Source: CADEED01 sp043747875 (GTDB taxonomy: Bacteria; Pseudomonadota; Gammaproteobacteria; Steroidobacterales; Steroidobacteraceae). From it: a DNA stretch of 64,000 nt. The stretch covers positions 19,913 to 83,912 of the forward strand of contig JAYTOI010000188.1 in NCBI GenBank assembly GCA_043747875.1, given 5' to 3'. The notes below the pieces were generated by a model that was given only the letters and a program-made list of their open reading frames with translations, was not told where the DNA came from and ran no database searches. Numbering within the stretch: position 1 is the first letter of the stretch; each line of letters opens with the position of its first letter. Positions 17,433 through 26,414 of this stretch are shown one piece after another. The position numbers were made by a program, and so were the translations under genes.

Positions 17433-18659
17433 ATGAGGGGTTTGAGGTTGTTTGCCCTCGCGGGCGCGCTCGTCTGCGGCGTGTTGAAGCCACCGGCCGC
17501 CCTGGCGGCAGGCGCGACCATCACGGTGACGCACGGTCTCGATGCCGCACGGCCCGACGAAGTGATCGCGATTCCATTCGCGCAGGTCGCCGCGGCACTG
17601 CCCGGCGCGCGCATGTACCACCTGGTTGCGCGGGATCCGAAAGGCCGCGCGCTGCCGCTGCAGGTGACTAACTACCAGCACGATCATCGCGGCATGCAGT
17701 ACGACGACCTGGTGTTGGCGTACGGCTTCGCGGCCGGCGAGAAACGCGTGGTGTTCACGCTGGAGTCGGTCGTCACCGCGACCGCGCCCGACACGCGCTG
17801 CGCCTACGCGCGCTTCGTGCCGGAGCGCTACGACGACATGGCCTGGGAAAACGACCGCATCGCGCACCGCATGTACGGCCCCGCGCTCAACACCACCGAC
17901 GCGGGTGGCGAGCGCCTGCGCGGCAGCGGCATAGATGTGTGGGGCAAGCGCGTGACGTATCCCATCGTCGATCGCTGGTATGCCAAGGGTCACGATCAAT
18001 TCCACAAGGACGAGGAAGGCGAAGGCCTCGACCTGTACAGCATCGGCGGCGCGCGCGGCGCGGGCGGCACGGGCGTGTGGGACGGCACCCGGCTCTGGAC
18101 CTCCGACAATTTCGCGGGCCAGCAGGTGCTGTCGAACGGCCCACGACGCGCGGCGTTCAAGCTCACGTACGCGCCCTGGGATGCAGGCGGCGCGGGTCAG
18201 GTGACCGAGACCAAACAATTCACGGTGGACTGCGGACGGAATTTCGACGCGGTCGAGAGCGTGTTCGATTTCTCCGCCGCCGAAGCGACGGTGGGCGTGG
18301 GTCTCACCGAGCACAAGGCATCGAAGGACTTTCCCGCCGCGGTGGTCGCGCGCGATGAGAAAGGCCGCTGGATGAGCCTGTGGGAGGAGAGCAAGGACGG
18401 CGGGGTCGGCGTGGCCGTCATCCTCGCAAACGATGCGAACCCGGCCGGGTACGCGCGCGAGGCCGTCGACGCGCGCGGCAATTCCAACCATTTGTTGCTG
18501 GTGAAAGTGAAGGACGGCGCGGCGCTGCATTACTTCACGGGCGCCGGCTGGAACCGCAGCGGCCAGTTCGCCGATCGCGCCGCCTGGGAGGCGTACGTGC
18601 GCGACTTCGCCGCGCGCGTCGCGAGCCCTCTCGCCGTCTCCGTGAGCGCCAAGCCATGA
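17433..18659 (+). CDS. DUF4861 family secreted protein
   Basis: 408 residues with a signal peptide (LVCGVLKPPAALAAG). The body matches the DUF4861 pattern as I know it: LPLQVTNYQHDH, FVPERYDDMAWENDRIAHRMYGP, SGIDVWGKRVTYPIVDRWY and YHxDEGEGLD-like HKDEEGEGLD. The function of this family is not established; it is common in polysaccharide utilisation loci next to GH105/GH88 genes. Its ATG follows GAGGAGAAA and its TGA overlaps the next ATG by 4 bp, so it is coupled to the GH105-like gene. Confidence 0.8.
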   Translation: MRGLRLFALAGALVCGVLKPPAALAAGATITVTHGLDAARPDEVIAIPFAQVAAALPGARMYHLVARDPKGRALPLQVTNYQHDHRGMQYDDLVLAYGFAAGEKRVVFTLESVVTATAPDTRCAYARFVPERYDDMAWENDRIAHRMYGPALNTTDAGGERLRGSGIDVWGKRVTYPIVDRWYAKGHDQFHKDEEGEGLDLYSIGGARGAGGTGVWDGTRLWTSDNFAGQQVLSNGPRRAAFKLTYAPWDAGGAGQVTETKQFTVDCGRNFDAVESVFDFSAAEATVGVGLTEHKASKDFPAAVVARDEKGRWMSLWEESKDGGVGVAVILANDANPAGYAREAVDARGNSNHLLLVKVKDGAALHYFTGAGWNRSGQFADRAAWEAYVRDFAARVASPLAVSVSAKP

Positions 18660-19741
18660 ACGCGCGCAGATTCTTCACCGCCTGCGCGGCGGCGTTGCTG
18701 TGCGTCCCGGCGTTCGCGCAAGACCAGCACTTCTCCGGCTGGCCCGCGGGCACGGACCCGCGCGAGGTCGGCAAGCGCGTCGCGGAGCGCTTCCTCGTGA
18801 CGCCGCACATGGAGATGAACCGTCATGGACCGCAGGCGCTGCACTACGCGCACGTCGCCTCGTGGACCGGCGCGCTGCAGCTCGCGATGCTCACGAAGGA
18901 CGAGGACCTGATGAAGCGCCTGGTCGAGCGGTTCCAGCCGTTCCTCGCTCCGGAGGGTCCGCGCGTGCCGCGCACGGACCATGTGGACGGCACGGTGTTC
19001 GGCGCCCTGCCGCTCGAGCTCTATCTACAGGCGCACCGTCAGCAGTACCGCACCATGGGCCTGGCGTTCGCCGACGCGCAGTGGGACAACCCGCTGCCCG
19101 ACGGGCTCACCAACCAGACGCGCTGGTGGATCGACGACATGTACATGATCACCGCGCTGCAACTGCAGGCGTGGCGCGCGACGGGCGACGCGAAATACCT
19201 CGAGCGCACCGCGCGCGAGATGGTGGCCTATCTACAGAAGCTGCAGCAGCCGAACGGGCTGTTCTACCACGCACCCGACGCGCCGCATTTCTGGGGACGC
19301 GGCGACGGCTGGGTGGCCGTGGGCATGGCCGATGTGCTGCGCGAGCTGCCGGCAAAGCACCGGCTTCGCAAGCCGATCCTGGCTGCCTATCAGAAGATGA
19401 TGGCGACTCTGCTCAGGCACCAGGCGCAGACCGGCATGTGGCGCCAGCTCATCGACAAGCCCGAGAGCTGGCCCGAGAGCTCGAGCACCGCGATGTTTAC
19501 GTACGCATTCGTGACCGGCGTGAAGAACGGCTGGCTCGCCGAAGATATCTATGGCCCCGCAGCCCGCAAGGCGTGGATCGCGTTGACCGGGTATCTGACG
19601 CCCGAAGGCGAGTTGCGCGAGGTGTGCATCGGCACGGGCAAGCGCCTGGACATGCAGTACTACCTGGATCGGCCGCGCGCGGTGGGCGATGCGCACGGAC
19701 AGGCGCCGATGCTGTGGACGGCCGCGGCGCTGCTGCGCTGA
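18656..19741 (+). CDS. Glycoside hydrolase family 105-like (unsaturated glucuronyl/galacturonyl hydrolase)
   Basis: 361 residues with a signal peptide ending VPAFA. The (alpha/alpha)6 barrel family shows WIDDMYMITALQLQAW with the catalytic aspartate, YHAPDAPHFWGRGDGWVAVGMADVL with the active-site HxxxxxFWGRGNGW-type signature, and SSSTAMFTYAF. Such enzymes hydrate the unsaturated uronic acid left by polysaccharide lyases on rhamnogalacturonan or ulvan oligomers. The gene is translationally coupled to DUF4861 upstream. No polysaccharide lyase lies in the window. Confidence 0.87.
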   Translation: MNARRFFTACAAALLCVPAFAQDQHFSGWPAGTDPREVGKRVAERFLVTPHMEMNRHGPQALHYAHVASWTGALQLAMLTKDEDLMKRLVERFQPFLAPEGPRVPRTDHVDGTVFGALPLELYLQAHRQQYRTMGLAFADAQWDNPLPDGLTNQTRWWIDDMYMITALQLQAWRATGDAKYLERTAREMVAYLQKLQQPNGLFYHAPDAPHFWGRGDGWVAVGMADVLRELPAKHRLRKPILAAYQKMMATLLRHQAQTGMWRQLIDKPESWPESSSTAMFTYAFVTGVKNGWLAEDIYGPAARKAWIALTGYLTPEGELREVCIGTGKRLDMQYYLDRPRAVGDAHGQAPMLWTAAALLR

Positions 19742-19751
19742 GCGCGAACCC

Positions 19752-20865
19752 ATGCAGGCACTGATGCTCGTCGGCAGAAACGCCCTCGAATGGCAGGAGT
19801 TCGAAGTTCCTGTTTTGCAGACGCCCCTGGACGTGATCGTGCGACCGTTCGTGGCGGCGCGCTGCGATATCGACATCGGCCTGATACGGGGTTCGGTGGC
19901 GCGCGGCTTCAGACTGGGGAGAATTCTTCGCCAGCTGGATCCTGACGTCGTGCATGTCTTCGGACCGCGACCGTATCGCCCGCCGTTTCCCATGGGCCAC
20001 GAGTGTGTGGCCGAAGTCATCGAGTGTGGTGAGTCGGTGAAGCGATTCAAACGCGGCGATCGCGTCGTGGTGCCATTCCAGATCTCATGCGGAGATTGCC
20101 TGACGTGCACCGGCGGGCACACCGCGCAATGCGAGACCGTGCCGGCATTTTCGATGTATGGCGGCGTCGGCGGCAAGAGCGACGGATGGGGTGGTGCGCT
20201 CGGCGACCGGCTACGCGTGCCGTACGGCGATGCAATGCTGGTTGCCTGTGCCGGCCGGCGTCGATCCTTGCGCCATTGCGAGTGCGAGCGACAACCTGCC
20301 AGATGCGTGGCAAGCGGTCGCGCCGGGCCTCGCAAACCATCCCGGCGCGCGCGTGCTGGTGGTGGGCGGCGCCATCAAGAGCATCGGGCTGTATGCCGCG
20401 GCAATCGCGGTCGCGCTCGGCTCCTCGGGCGTCGACTACTTCGACCGCAATCCGCAGCGGCTGACGATCGCGGAAAAAGTCGGCGCGCGGGCACTCGAAG
20501 GTTCGTTCGCCACCTCGAGCCCGCCTGGCGGCTATCCAGTTGTCGTGGACGCGAGTAACGATGGGCGTGGTCTCGCGTTCGCATTGCGTGCTACCAGCGT
20601 CGGCGGGGTATGCACGAGCCTGGGAATCTATCCCCGCAAGCGGACCGCGATTCCGATGATGCGAATGTATTCGCACAGCCTGACGCTCCGGAACGGTGTA
20701 TCGAGCGCTCGTCCTAACATCCCCGCGCTGCTCGAACTGGTGCGCAGCGCGAAACTGCGTCCCGAGCTCATCACCACGTTGCGCGCGCCGTGGGCGCAGG
20801 CACACGAGGCGTTTCTCCAGGAATCCGTAAAGGTCGTGGTGACTCGCGACCCGCTCATCCAGTGA
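19752..20865 (+). pseudogene. Zinc-dependent alcohol dehydrogenase, frameshifted
   Basis: The ATG at 19752 begins a medium-chain dehydrogenase: FPMGHECVAEV (catalytic zinc region) and CGDCLTCTGGHTAQCE (structural zinc cysteines) are in the first frame. That frame fails near 20244 after GDAMLV. The next frame continues PVPAGVDPCAIASASDN and the Rossmann part VLVVGGAIKSIGLYAAAIA, ending DPLIQ at 20865. The total length is one base more than a multiple of three, consistent with a single extra base (probably G20244). It is either a real frameshift or a sequence error, as the rest is intact. It follows GH105 by 10 bp. Confidence 0.8.
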
Positions 20866-20883
20866 CGAACGAAGGGGAATGAA

Positions 20884-22452
20884 GTGACGAGAACGATGAC
20901 TTTGCTCGCGGCCCTCATCCTGCCGCTCGCGACGCAGGGCTCCCCGAACGGCGGGCCCGTCGGCGACTTCGAGGCGCACACCGACATCGGCCAGCCGGCC
21001 ATCGCCGGCCACGCCACGTACAACGCGGCCTCGCAGGTCTATACGCTTTCCGCCGGCGGGACGAACATCTGGGCCAAGCGCGACGAATTCCATTTCGCGT
21101 ACCGCCGCATCAAGGGCGACTTCATCGTGCAGGCGCTGGTGGAGTTCGCCGGCACGGGCGCCGACCCGCATCGCAAGACGGGCATCATGGCGCGCGCGTC
21201 GATCGCGGACTTCGACTCCGCATACGTCGACGGCACCGTTCACGGCGACGGCCTCACTTCCATGCAGTACCGCACGGCGAAGGGTGAGGACACGGCGCAG
21301 ATCGAGGTGGCGCCTGCGAAGGGCGCGAACGTCATCCAGCTCGAGCGTCGCGGCAACACCTTCATTTTCTCGGCCGCGCGCTTCGGCGAGCCATTCTCGG
21401 TGGTGCAGATCGCGGACACGGCGAACGTGCCGGAAGCAGCGTACGTCGGGCTGTTCCTGTCGTCGCACAACGCGGGCGCAAAGGAGACTGCGCTCTACCG
21501 CAACGTGCGTGTCATCAAGCCGGTGAAGGTGGGCTTCCAGCCTTATCGCGACTACATCGGCAGCCGGCTCGAGCTGCTCGACGTGCTGAATGGCCATCGC
21601 TCGCAGCTCTACGCCTCGCGCACGCCGTTCGAGGCGCCGAACTGGCTGCCCGACGGCTCGGCGCTGATCTACAACGCGAGCGGCGGCGATGCCGCCACGC
21701 GCGGACGGCTGTGGCGCTTCGACCTGGCCACGCGCACGCCGGTGTTGATCGATACGGGCTTCGCGATCCGCAACAACAACGACCACGTGCTGTCGTTCGA
21801 CGGTATGCAGCTCGCAATCTCGGATCAGAGCCAGGACGACAACCAGTCGACTATCTACACAATGCCCGTGGGCGGCGGCGCGCCGAAGCGCATCACGCCG
21901 AACACGCCGAGCTACATGCACGGGTGGACGCCCGACGGGAAGTGGCTGGTGTACACCGGCGGCCGCAAGCCCCCCCGTTCGAAAGACGATGGGAAAGCCA
22001 CGGCCGACGAGTACGACATCTACAAGGTCGCGTCGGACGGCGGCGGCAAGGAGGTCAACCTGACCAACTCGCCCGGCCTCGACGACGGTCCCGAGGTGAG
22101 CCCCGACGGCCAGTGGATCTATTTCAACTCGACGCGTTCGGGGAAGATGCAGATCTGGCGCATGCGGCCCGACGGCAAGGACGTGTCCCGCGTGACGAGG
22201 GACGAGCGGTTCAACGACTGGTTCCCGCATTTTTCGCCCGACGGCAAGTGGATAGCCATCATCTCGTACGGTACGGACATCGCGCCATCGGACCATCCGT
22301 ACTATAAGCACTGCTACCTGCGCCTCATGCCGGCCGACGGCAGCGCGCCGCCGAAGGTCATCGCATATGTGTATGGCGGCCAGGGCACCATCAACGTGCC
22401 GTCGTGGTCGCCCGACGGCACGCACCTGGCTTTCGTCAGCAATACCGACTAG
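20884..22452 (+). CDS. Exported DUF1349-like plus PD40 (TolB-type) beta-propeller protein
   Basis: 522 residues from a GTG preceded by GAAGGGGAATGAA; an ATG four codons on is also possible. A signal peptide ends near LATQGS. Residues 25-210 look like a concanavalin-like (DUF1349/laminin-G-like) domain (DEFHFAYRRIKGDFIVQA). Residues 225-520 carry repeated PD40 motifs: PNWLPDGSALIYN, HGWTPDGKWLVYTG, PEVSPDGQWIYFNS, PHFSPDGKWIAI, PSWSPDGTHLAFV, each ending a propeller blade. Such proteins bind or sense polysaccharide or peptidoglycan fragments, but no catalytic residues are evident. Confidence 0.8.
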   Translation: MTRTMTLLAALILPLATQGSPNGGPVGDFEAHTDIGQPAIAGHATYNAASQVYTLSAGGTNIWAKRDEFHFAYRRIKGDFIVQALVEFAGTGADPHRKTGIMARASIADFDSAYVDGTVHGDGLTSMQYRTAKGEDTAQIEVAPAKGANVIQLERRGNTFIFSAARFGEPFSVVQIADTANVPEAAYVGLFLSSHNAGAKETALYRNVRVIKPVKVGFQPYRDYIGSRLELLDVLNGHRSQLYASRTPFEAPNWLPDGSALIYNASGGDAATRGRLWRFDLATRTPVLIDTGFAIRNNNDHVLSFDGMQLAISDQSQDDNQSTIYTMPVGGGAPKRITPNTPSYMHGWTPDGKWLVYTGGRKPPRSKDDGKATADEYDIYKVASDGGGKEVNLTNSPGLDDGPEVSPDGQWIYFNSTRSGKMQIWRMRPDGKDVSRVTRDERFNDWFPHFSPDGKWIAIISYGTDIAPSDHPYYKHCYLRLMPADGSAPPKVIAYVYGGQGTINVPSWSPDGTHLAFVSNTD

Positions 22453-22463
22453 GGGCGGTGGGG

Positions 22464-22567
22464 GGAGGTGGTGCCGGGGAGGGAATCTCGGGAGAACGCG
22501 CGCGACCGAGTGTGGCTAGCTGACGCTTCGCGCGTTCTCCCGAGATTCCCTCCCCGGCACCACCTCC
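22464..22567. repeat. Perfect 39-bp inverted repeat (giant hairpin) between convergent genes
   Basis: Arm 22464-22502 and arm 22529-22567 are exact reverse complements (39 of 39 bp), separated by a 26-bp loop. The arms begin GGAGGTGGTGCCGGGGAGGG and include GAATCTCGGGAGAACGCGCG. A 12-bp unit, CCGGCACCACCT, is repeated directly at 22554-22565 and 22566-22577. The element sits between the stops of the PD40 gene (22452) and the lipoprotein gene (22576), so it can act as a bidirectional terminator. It is longer and more perfect than an ordinary terminator. Confidence 0.85.
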
Positions 22568-22575
22568 GGCACCAC

Positions 22576-23166
22576 CTACTGCTTGAGCGCCGCTGACGCC
22601 GTCAGCGACTCGAACTCCGGCGCCGCGGTCTTGAAGTAGTGGCTCGACACGCCTTCGAGCGTCATCACATACAGCTTCTGGTCGACCACGCGCATCACGG
22701 ACACGCCGTCCTTCGAGATGGAGTCGTTCGGCGCATAGTGAAAGCTCATCTTCACTCCCTGTCCGCCGAGGAACTGCACCGGGTCCACGGACTGCACCTC
22801 GAACACGGTCACGCCGAGCACGCGATACGCGGTCTCCATCATCGACACCAGATCCTGCGGCGACATGTCGGCGCGAAACGGTGGCACCTGCTGCGCATCC
22901 TTCTTGCGTTGCACGATGATGGCCTTCCCATCGGGCAGGCCCGCGACGAACGACACGGTGTCGAGCAGCGGACCGTTCTTCGTCCACACCTCTTCCCACC
23001 TGGTCTGGCCGTAAGCTTGCGGCGCCTTGTTCCACGGCGTGGCCGGCCGCACGACCAGCGAACTGTTCGCCACCGCGACGGGCTTCGCCGCGATCAGCCC
23101 GTAGCCGGGTACGCAGGCGGCGAGCGCGAGTGGCAGGACGGCGATCAAAAGTAATCTGTGTTTCAT
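22576..23166 (-). CDS. Hypothetical lipoprotein
   Basis: 196 residues from ATG at 23166 (in-frame ATGs at 23172 and 23184 are possible). The lipobox is LALAACV, predicting lipidation. The mature part has an alpha/beta composition with GKAIIVQRKKDAQQVPPFRADM and VFEVQSVDPVQFLGGQGVKMSFHY. I do not recognise a named family. It lies just downstream of the M48 protease gene on the same strand (15-bp gap), so it may be a partner or a regulator of the protease. Confidence 0.65.
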   Translation of the reverse strand: MKHRLLLIAVLPLALAACVPGYGLIAAKPVAVANSSLVVRPATPWNKAPQAYGQTRWEEVWTKNGPLLDTVSFVAGLPDGKAIIVQRKKDAQQVPPFRADMSPQDLVSMMETAYRVLGVTVFEVQSVDPVQFLGGQGVKMSFHYAPNDSISKDGVSVMRVVDQKLYVMTLEGVSSHYFKTAAPEFESLTASAALKQ

Positions 23167-23180
23167 TTGCATCCTGGAAC

Positions 23181-24371
23181 TCATTGCGTGAGTGTGAAGC
23201 GGACCATCGCGGCATCATTGGCGTCGGGCTTCTGCGCGAGATATCGGGTCAGCGCGTCGCGTCCCGCGGCACCCTTGCCGGACTTGATCAACGCATAGCC
23301 GTGCGCGCGCCAGGCTTCGGCCGGCGCATCCGGCAGCGCCGTCGCGGCAGCGTATGCCTCGCCCGCGCGCGCGTCGTCGCCGGGCTGGGCGCGCAGGCGG
23401 TAGATCTCGCCCTCGCTGTAGCGCAGCAGGCCGGTCCAGCCTTCCTGCGCGAGATTGCTCACTAGATAGAGACTCGCACCCGGATCGTTGAGCTTGACCT
23501 GTTCCGCGAGCAGCGTCGCGCGATGCGGGGCGATCACCTCGTTCCAGGACGCGCGTCCGTCGCTGCCGGGCGCCGCGCGCGACGACAGGTGCTCGGCAGT
23601 CTGGGCGAGATCGGTCATGCGCTCTTCGCTGGGTGGATGGGTCGAGAACGCCGAGCTGGAGCGGTCGCGATAGCGTTTGTTGCGCTGCGCGGCGCTCGCG
23701 CGCCGCTCGTCGATGAGCTGCTTCCACATCTGCGCGGCTGCGCCGGTCGCATAGCCCGCGCGCGCCATCAGTCCGATGCCGTACGCGTCGGCCTCGGCTT
23801 CGAAGGCGCGGCTGAACTGGAACACGGACAGCACCAGCGCGGCGTTGATGCCGCTGGCAGCCTGGATCCACCCCCAGCTTCCGGCCGCGCCCGCGGCGAC
23901 GCCGATGATCGCGGTGGCGGCGGCCTTGCGCCGCAGGCTGCGATAGCTCTCGATGGAGTGTTTGCGGAAGTAGTGACCCGCCTCGTGGCCGAGCACCGCC
24001 GCGAACTGCGCCTCGTCGCGCACGCGCGCCAGCAGACCGGTGTGCACGATCATCATGCCCGAGGGAAACATCGCCGCGTTGAACGACGCGTCGCGCATCA
24101 GATAGATGCGCAGCTCCGGCACCGGCCGGCCGACCAGGCGCTCCGTGACCACGCGCGTATACGCCTGCAGTTGCGGCGCCGCGAGCAACTGCGGTGAGAT
24201 GCCGATCGTCTCCTCGATGCGCTCGATGCTCTGCCACATGCCGCGCTCGTCGGCGTCGATGGGCTCGTAGTCGCTGCCGACCAGCGGCTGCAGGTCGGTG
24301 GGCAATATGCGCGCGGCGCACAGCGCGCATGCGCCGCCGGTCAACATGAACTGTCGGCGCGAACCGCGCAC
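23181..24371 (-). CDS. M48 family metalloprotease, exported
   Basis: 396 residues from a GTG at 24371, six bases after the upstream lipoprotein stop; the ATG at 24347 would remove the basic part of the signal. The N-terminus reads RGSRRQFMLTGGACALC, Tat-like with a small hydrophobic run. The zinc motif HEAGH in AVLGHEAGHYFRKHS and the third ligand in FSRAFEAEADAYGIGLMARAGY are classic for the M48 (Ste24/BepA) group. MFPSGMMIVHTGLL also fits. The C-terminal 100 residues have a TPR-like composition. BepA-like proteases handle outer-membrane protein quality control, a reasonable guess here. Confidence 0.85.
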   Translation of the reverse strand: MRGSRRQFMLTGGACALCAARILPTDLQPLVGSDYEPIDADERGMWQSIERIEETIGISPQLLAAPQLQAYTRVVTERLVGRPVPELRIYLMRDASFNAAMFPSGMMIVHTGLLARVRDEAQFAAVLGHEAGHYFRKHSIESYRSLRRKAAATAIIGVAAGAAGSWGWIQAASGINAALVLSVFQFSRAFEAEADAYGIGLMARAGYATGAAAQMWKQLIDERRASAAQRNKRYRDRSSSAFSTHPPSEERMTDLAQTAEHLSSRAAPGSDGRASWNEVIAPHRATLLAEQVKLNDPGASLYLVSNLAQEGWTGLLRYSEGEIYRLRAQPGDDARAGEAYAAATALPDAPAEAWRAHGYALIKSGKGAAGRDALTRYLAQKPDANDAAMVRFTLTQ

Positions 24372-24376
24372 GGCGC

Positions 24377-25120
24377 TCAGGCCTTTTTCTTGTTCGGCGT
24401 GACGGCCGGCTTCATCTTGTCGAGTAGTTTGGTGACCATGGCGTCGGCGCCCTCCGGCGTGCGGATGTCGCCCACCGAAGAAGCCAGGAAGTTGAACCAC
24501 ACCACGTTGCCGGTCTTCAGATCGACGAGCGAAGCGAACGCCGCCTGCGATCCGCCGGACGGAACGAGACAGAACCCGACCAGGCAGCCGAGGAAACCGA
24601 CCGCCTGCAACGCGGCGCGGCCGCCGCTCGAAAAGCTGTCGCGCGCGAAAACGAACAGCGCGTAGTCGTATCCGGAGGCGGTTCCGTAGTCGGTGGCGAG
24701 CTCACCGAGCGTCCAGTCGAACACGCCCTTCTTCGTCGGCAGCGCGCCGTACGGCAGATATTTGTGCAGCAGGATCGATTGCCCGACGACTTCGTGCAGG
24801 CGGTTGAGTTCTACCGCGCCTGCTTCGGTGCCGCCGGCCTCGGCCCAGCTGTGCGCAACCTGGGTCTCGCCGCCGTGCCTGGCTTGCTGCTGGCGCAGCG
24901 CGCCGAGCACTTCCTCACGCGCCGTGTTGGTCCAGTCCTCGCGCTGCTCGAGCTGGCCGCCGGCGGTGAGCAGGCTCACCGCGATGTCCGGACGCATGAC
25001 GACGAGTTTGTAGTTGCCGCTGGGCGGCTTGAAATCGGCTCCGGCGTGCTGCTGGCTGGTCGTGCAGCCGGCCAGCATCAAAAACAGCAGCCCGGCAAAG
25101 GGCATGACGCGTCTGAACAT
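24377..25120 (-). CDS. Hypothetical lipoprotein
   Basis: 247 residues. The lipobox LMLAGC follows a clear hydrophobic signal sequence. The mature protein has VVMRPDIAVSLLTAGGQLEQREDWT and a central YDYALFVFARDSFSSGGRAALQ segment followed by a glycine-rich hydrophobic stretch that might touch the membrane. ASLVDLKTGNVVWFNFL recalls lipoproteins that build envelope complexes (CsgG-like composition), but I do not assign it. It lies upstream of the M48 gene by 5 bp, suggesting a shared transcript. Confidence 0.7.
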   Translation of the reverse strand: MFRRVMPFAGLLFLMLAGCTTSQQHAGADFKPPSGNYKLVVMRPDIAVSLLTAGGQLEQREDWTNTAREEVLGALRQQQARHGGETQVAHSWAEAGGTEAGAVELNRLHEVVGQSILLHKYLPYGALPTKKGVFDWTLGELATDYGTASGYDYALFVFARDSFSSGGRAALQAVGFLGCLVGFCLVPSGGSQAAFASLVDLKTGNVVWFNFLASSVGDIRTPEGADAMVTKLLDKMKPAVTPNKKKA

Positions 25121-25199
25121 TGGCCCCCCAATGCCGCATTCGCGGCCTGCGCGCTCGATCTCATCGCTATCTGAGGGCAGTAGTTTGCAGCAAGGGCGG

Positions 25200-25712
25200 C
25201 TATTTGACCAATTGCACTTCGATTTCGACCAGCATGCCCGGCGCCACGAGGCCGGCGACCTGAACCGTGGAGCGGGCCGGTAGATTGGGCTGTTCCTTGG
25301 CGCCGAAGAACCGGGTGTACGCGGACATGAAGCCCTCGAAATCCATGCGCCCGTTCTTCGCCGGGTCGCCGCCCAGGTAGACGGTCATGGCCACGACATC
25401 GCCGAAGCCGAGTCCCAGCTTGTCGAGCGACTCCTGGATGCGGGCGAATACGCTCATGGCCTGCGTCCTGGTGTCGCCCCAGTAGGCAGGTGTGCCGACC
25501 TCGGCTTTCGGATCCGCCGGCGCGGGCGTCATGCCGCTGTGGAAGATGATGGTCTTGCCGGCCGGCACCTCGACCGCGCGCGCGATCGGGAAGTTGTTGT
25601 TAGGGCCGAGCGAGTGCCGCACCACCTCGGCGGCGTTGGCCGCGCAGGCCACGGTGGACGCGAGCGCGGCGCTCAGAATGACGCGCAGGACGGAGGAAGA
25701 GATACGGCTCAT
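25200..25712 (-). CDS. Exported RidA/YjgF family protein
   Basis: 170 residues from ATG at 25712, with AGGAGTCCTC upstream. A signal peptide (LSAALASTVACAANA) precedes a RidA fold: KTIIFHSGMTPAP, TRTQAMSVFARIQESLDKLGLGFGDVVAMTVYLGG and the RSTVQVAGLV segment whose arginine binds the substrate carboxylate in the family. Classic RidA is cytosolic and hydrolyses 2-aminoacrylate and other imines; this one appears exported. Its place after a Tat amine oxidase and a cytochrome c suggests that it hydrolyses the imine made by that oxidase in the periplasm (inference). Confidence 0.85.
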   Translation of the reverse strand: MSRISSSVLRVILSAALASTVACAANAAEVVRHSLGPNNNFPIARAVEVPAGKTIIFHSGMTPAPADPKAEVGTPAYWGDTRTQAMSVFARIQESLDKLGLGFGDVVAMTVYLGGDPAKNGRMDFEGFMSAYTRFFGAKEQPNLPARSTVQVAGLVAPGMLVEIEVQLVK

Positions 25713-25782
25713 GAGGACTCCTGTTGTTCGAAAAAAGTGCGCTGACCCCGGCAAACCCCTTCCCGGCGGCTTTGCTTCCTGA

Positions 25783-26414
25783 CTACTTAAAACTATTGAT
25801 GTAGGCGACCACGTCCGTCACGACGCATCGTCGGCGAGCGCCATCACCGCCGCGCGCATCTGCGCACCATGAGTATCGCGCGCATCCGCGCCGCGCACGC
25901 CGCGGCGAAAACTGTCGAGCTGCGCGACGAGGTACCAGTCCGAGCGCCGGGCGAGTGCGGGCGAGTGCAACGTCGCGTTGCCTTCGCCCTTCGCACCGTG
26001 ACAAGCCGCACAGGCCGCGTACAGCGCCTTGCCGCGCTGCGCATCGCCGCGCACGGTGTGCGCCGGCGCCTTCGACTCGAGCGCGCCGATGAACCGCACT
26101 GCGTCCGCGAGCGTGCCTTCCTGTTGCAGTCGCAACCCCACCGGACCCATCTCGTGGCCGGGCGCGTCCGCCTCCGGCGCGCCGCGCACGCCACTCGCGA
26201 AATACTGCAGCTGGCGCGTGAGATACCACGGCTCCATGCCCGAGACCTTCGGCGCTCGAATCGCGACGTTGCCATTGCCGTTCGCGCCGTGGCAGAGCAG
26301 GCAGTGGTCGAACTCGTTCGCGGCGTCCGCGCCACGCACGAGCACCGCGCCCCACAGCGCAGCCAGCATCATGCTCATGGCGCGCCGTGGGCGACGCCTC
26401 GCAGCGAACCTCAT
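25783..26414 (-). pseudogene. Di-heme cytochrome c, frameshifted near the 3' end
   Basis: The ATG overlaps the amine oxidase stop (ATGA). A signal sequence is followed by two c-type heme domains: FDHCLLCHGANGNGN and ACAACHGAKGEGN, each with a later methionine (SGMEPWYL, GAQM). The main frame stops at 25818 after MALADDAS. The usual family ending, VTDVVAYINSFK, is present in the next frame and stops at 25783. Restoring one missing base near 25821 joins them. The loss removes only the final helix, so the product might still fold. It is a probable electron acceptor of the neighbouring oxidase. A sequence error is possible. Confidence 0.8.

Noticed and set aside
20047..22425. Minus-strand frame of 792 codons opposite the dehydrogenase and PD40 genes
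   Set aside because: Antisense composition; the plus-strand genes have recognised domains and a signal peptide.
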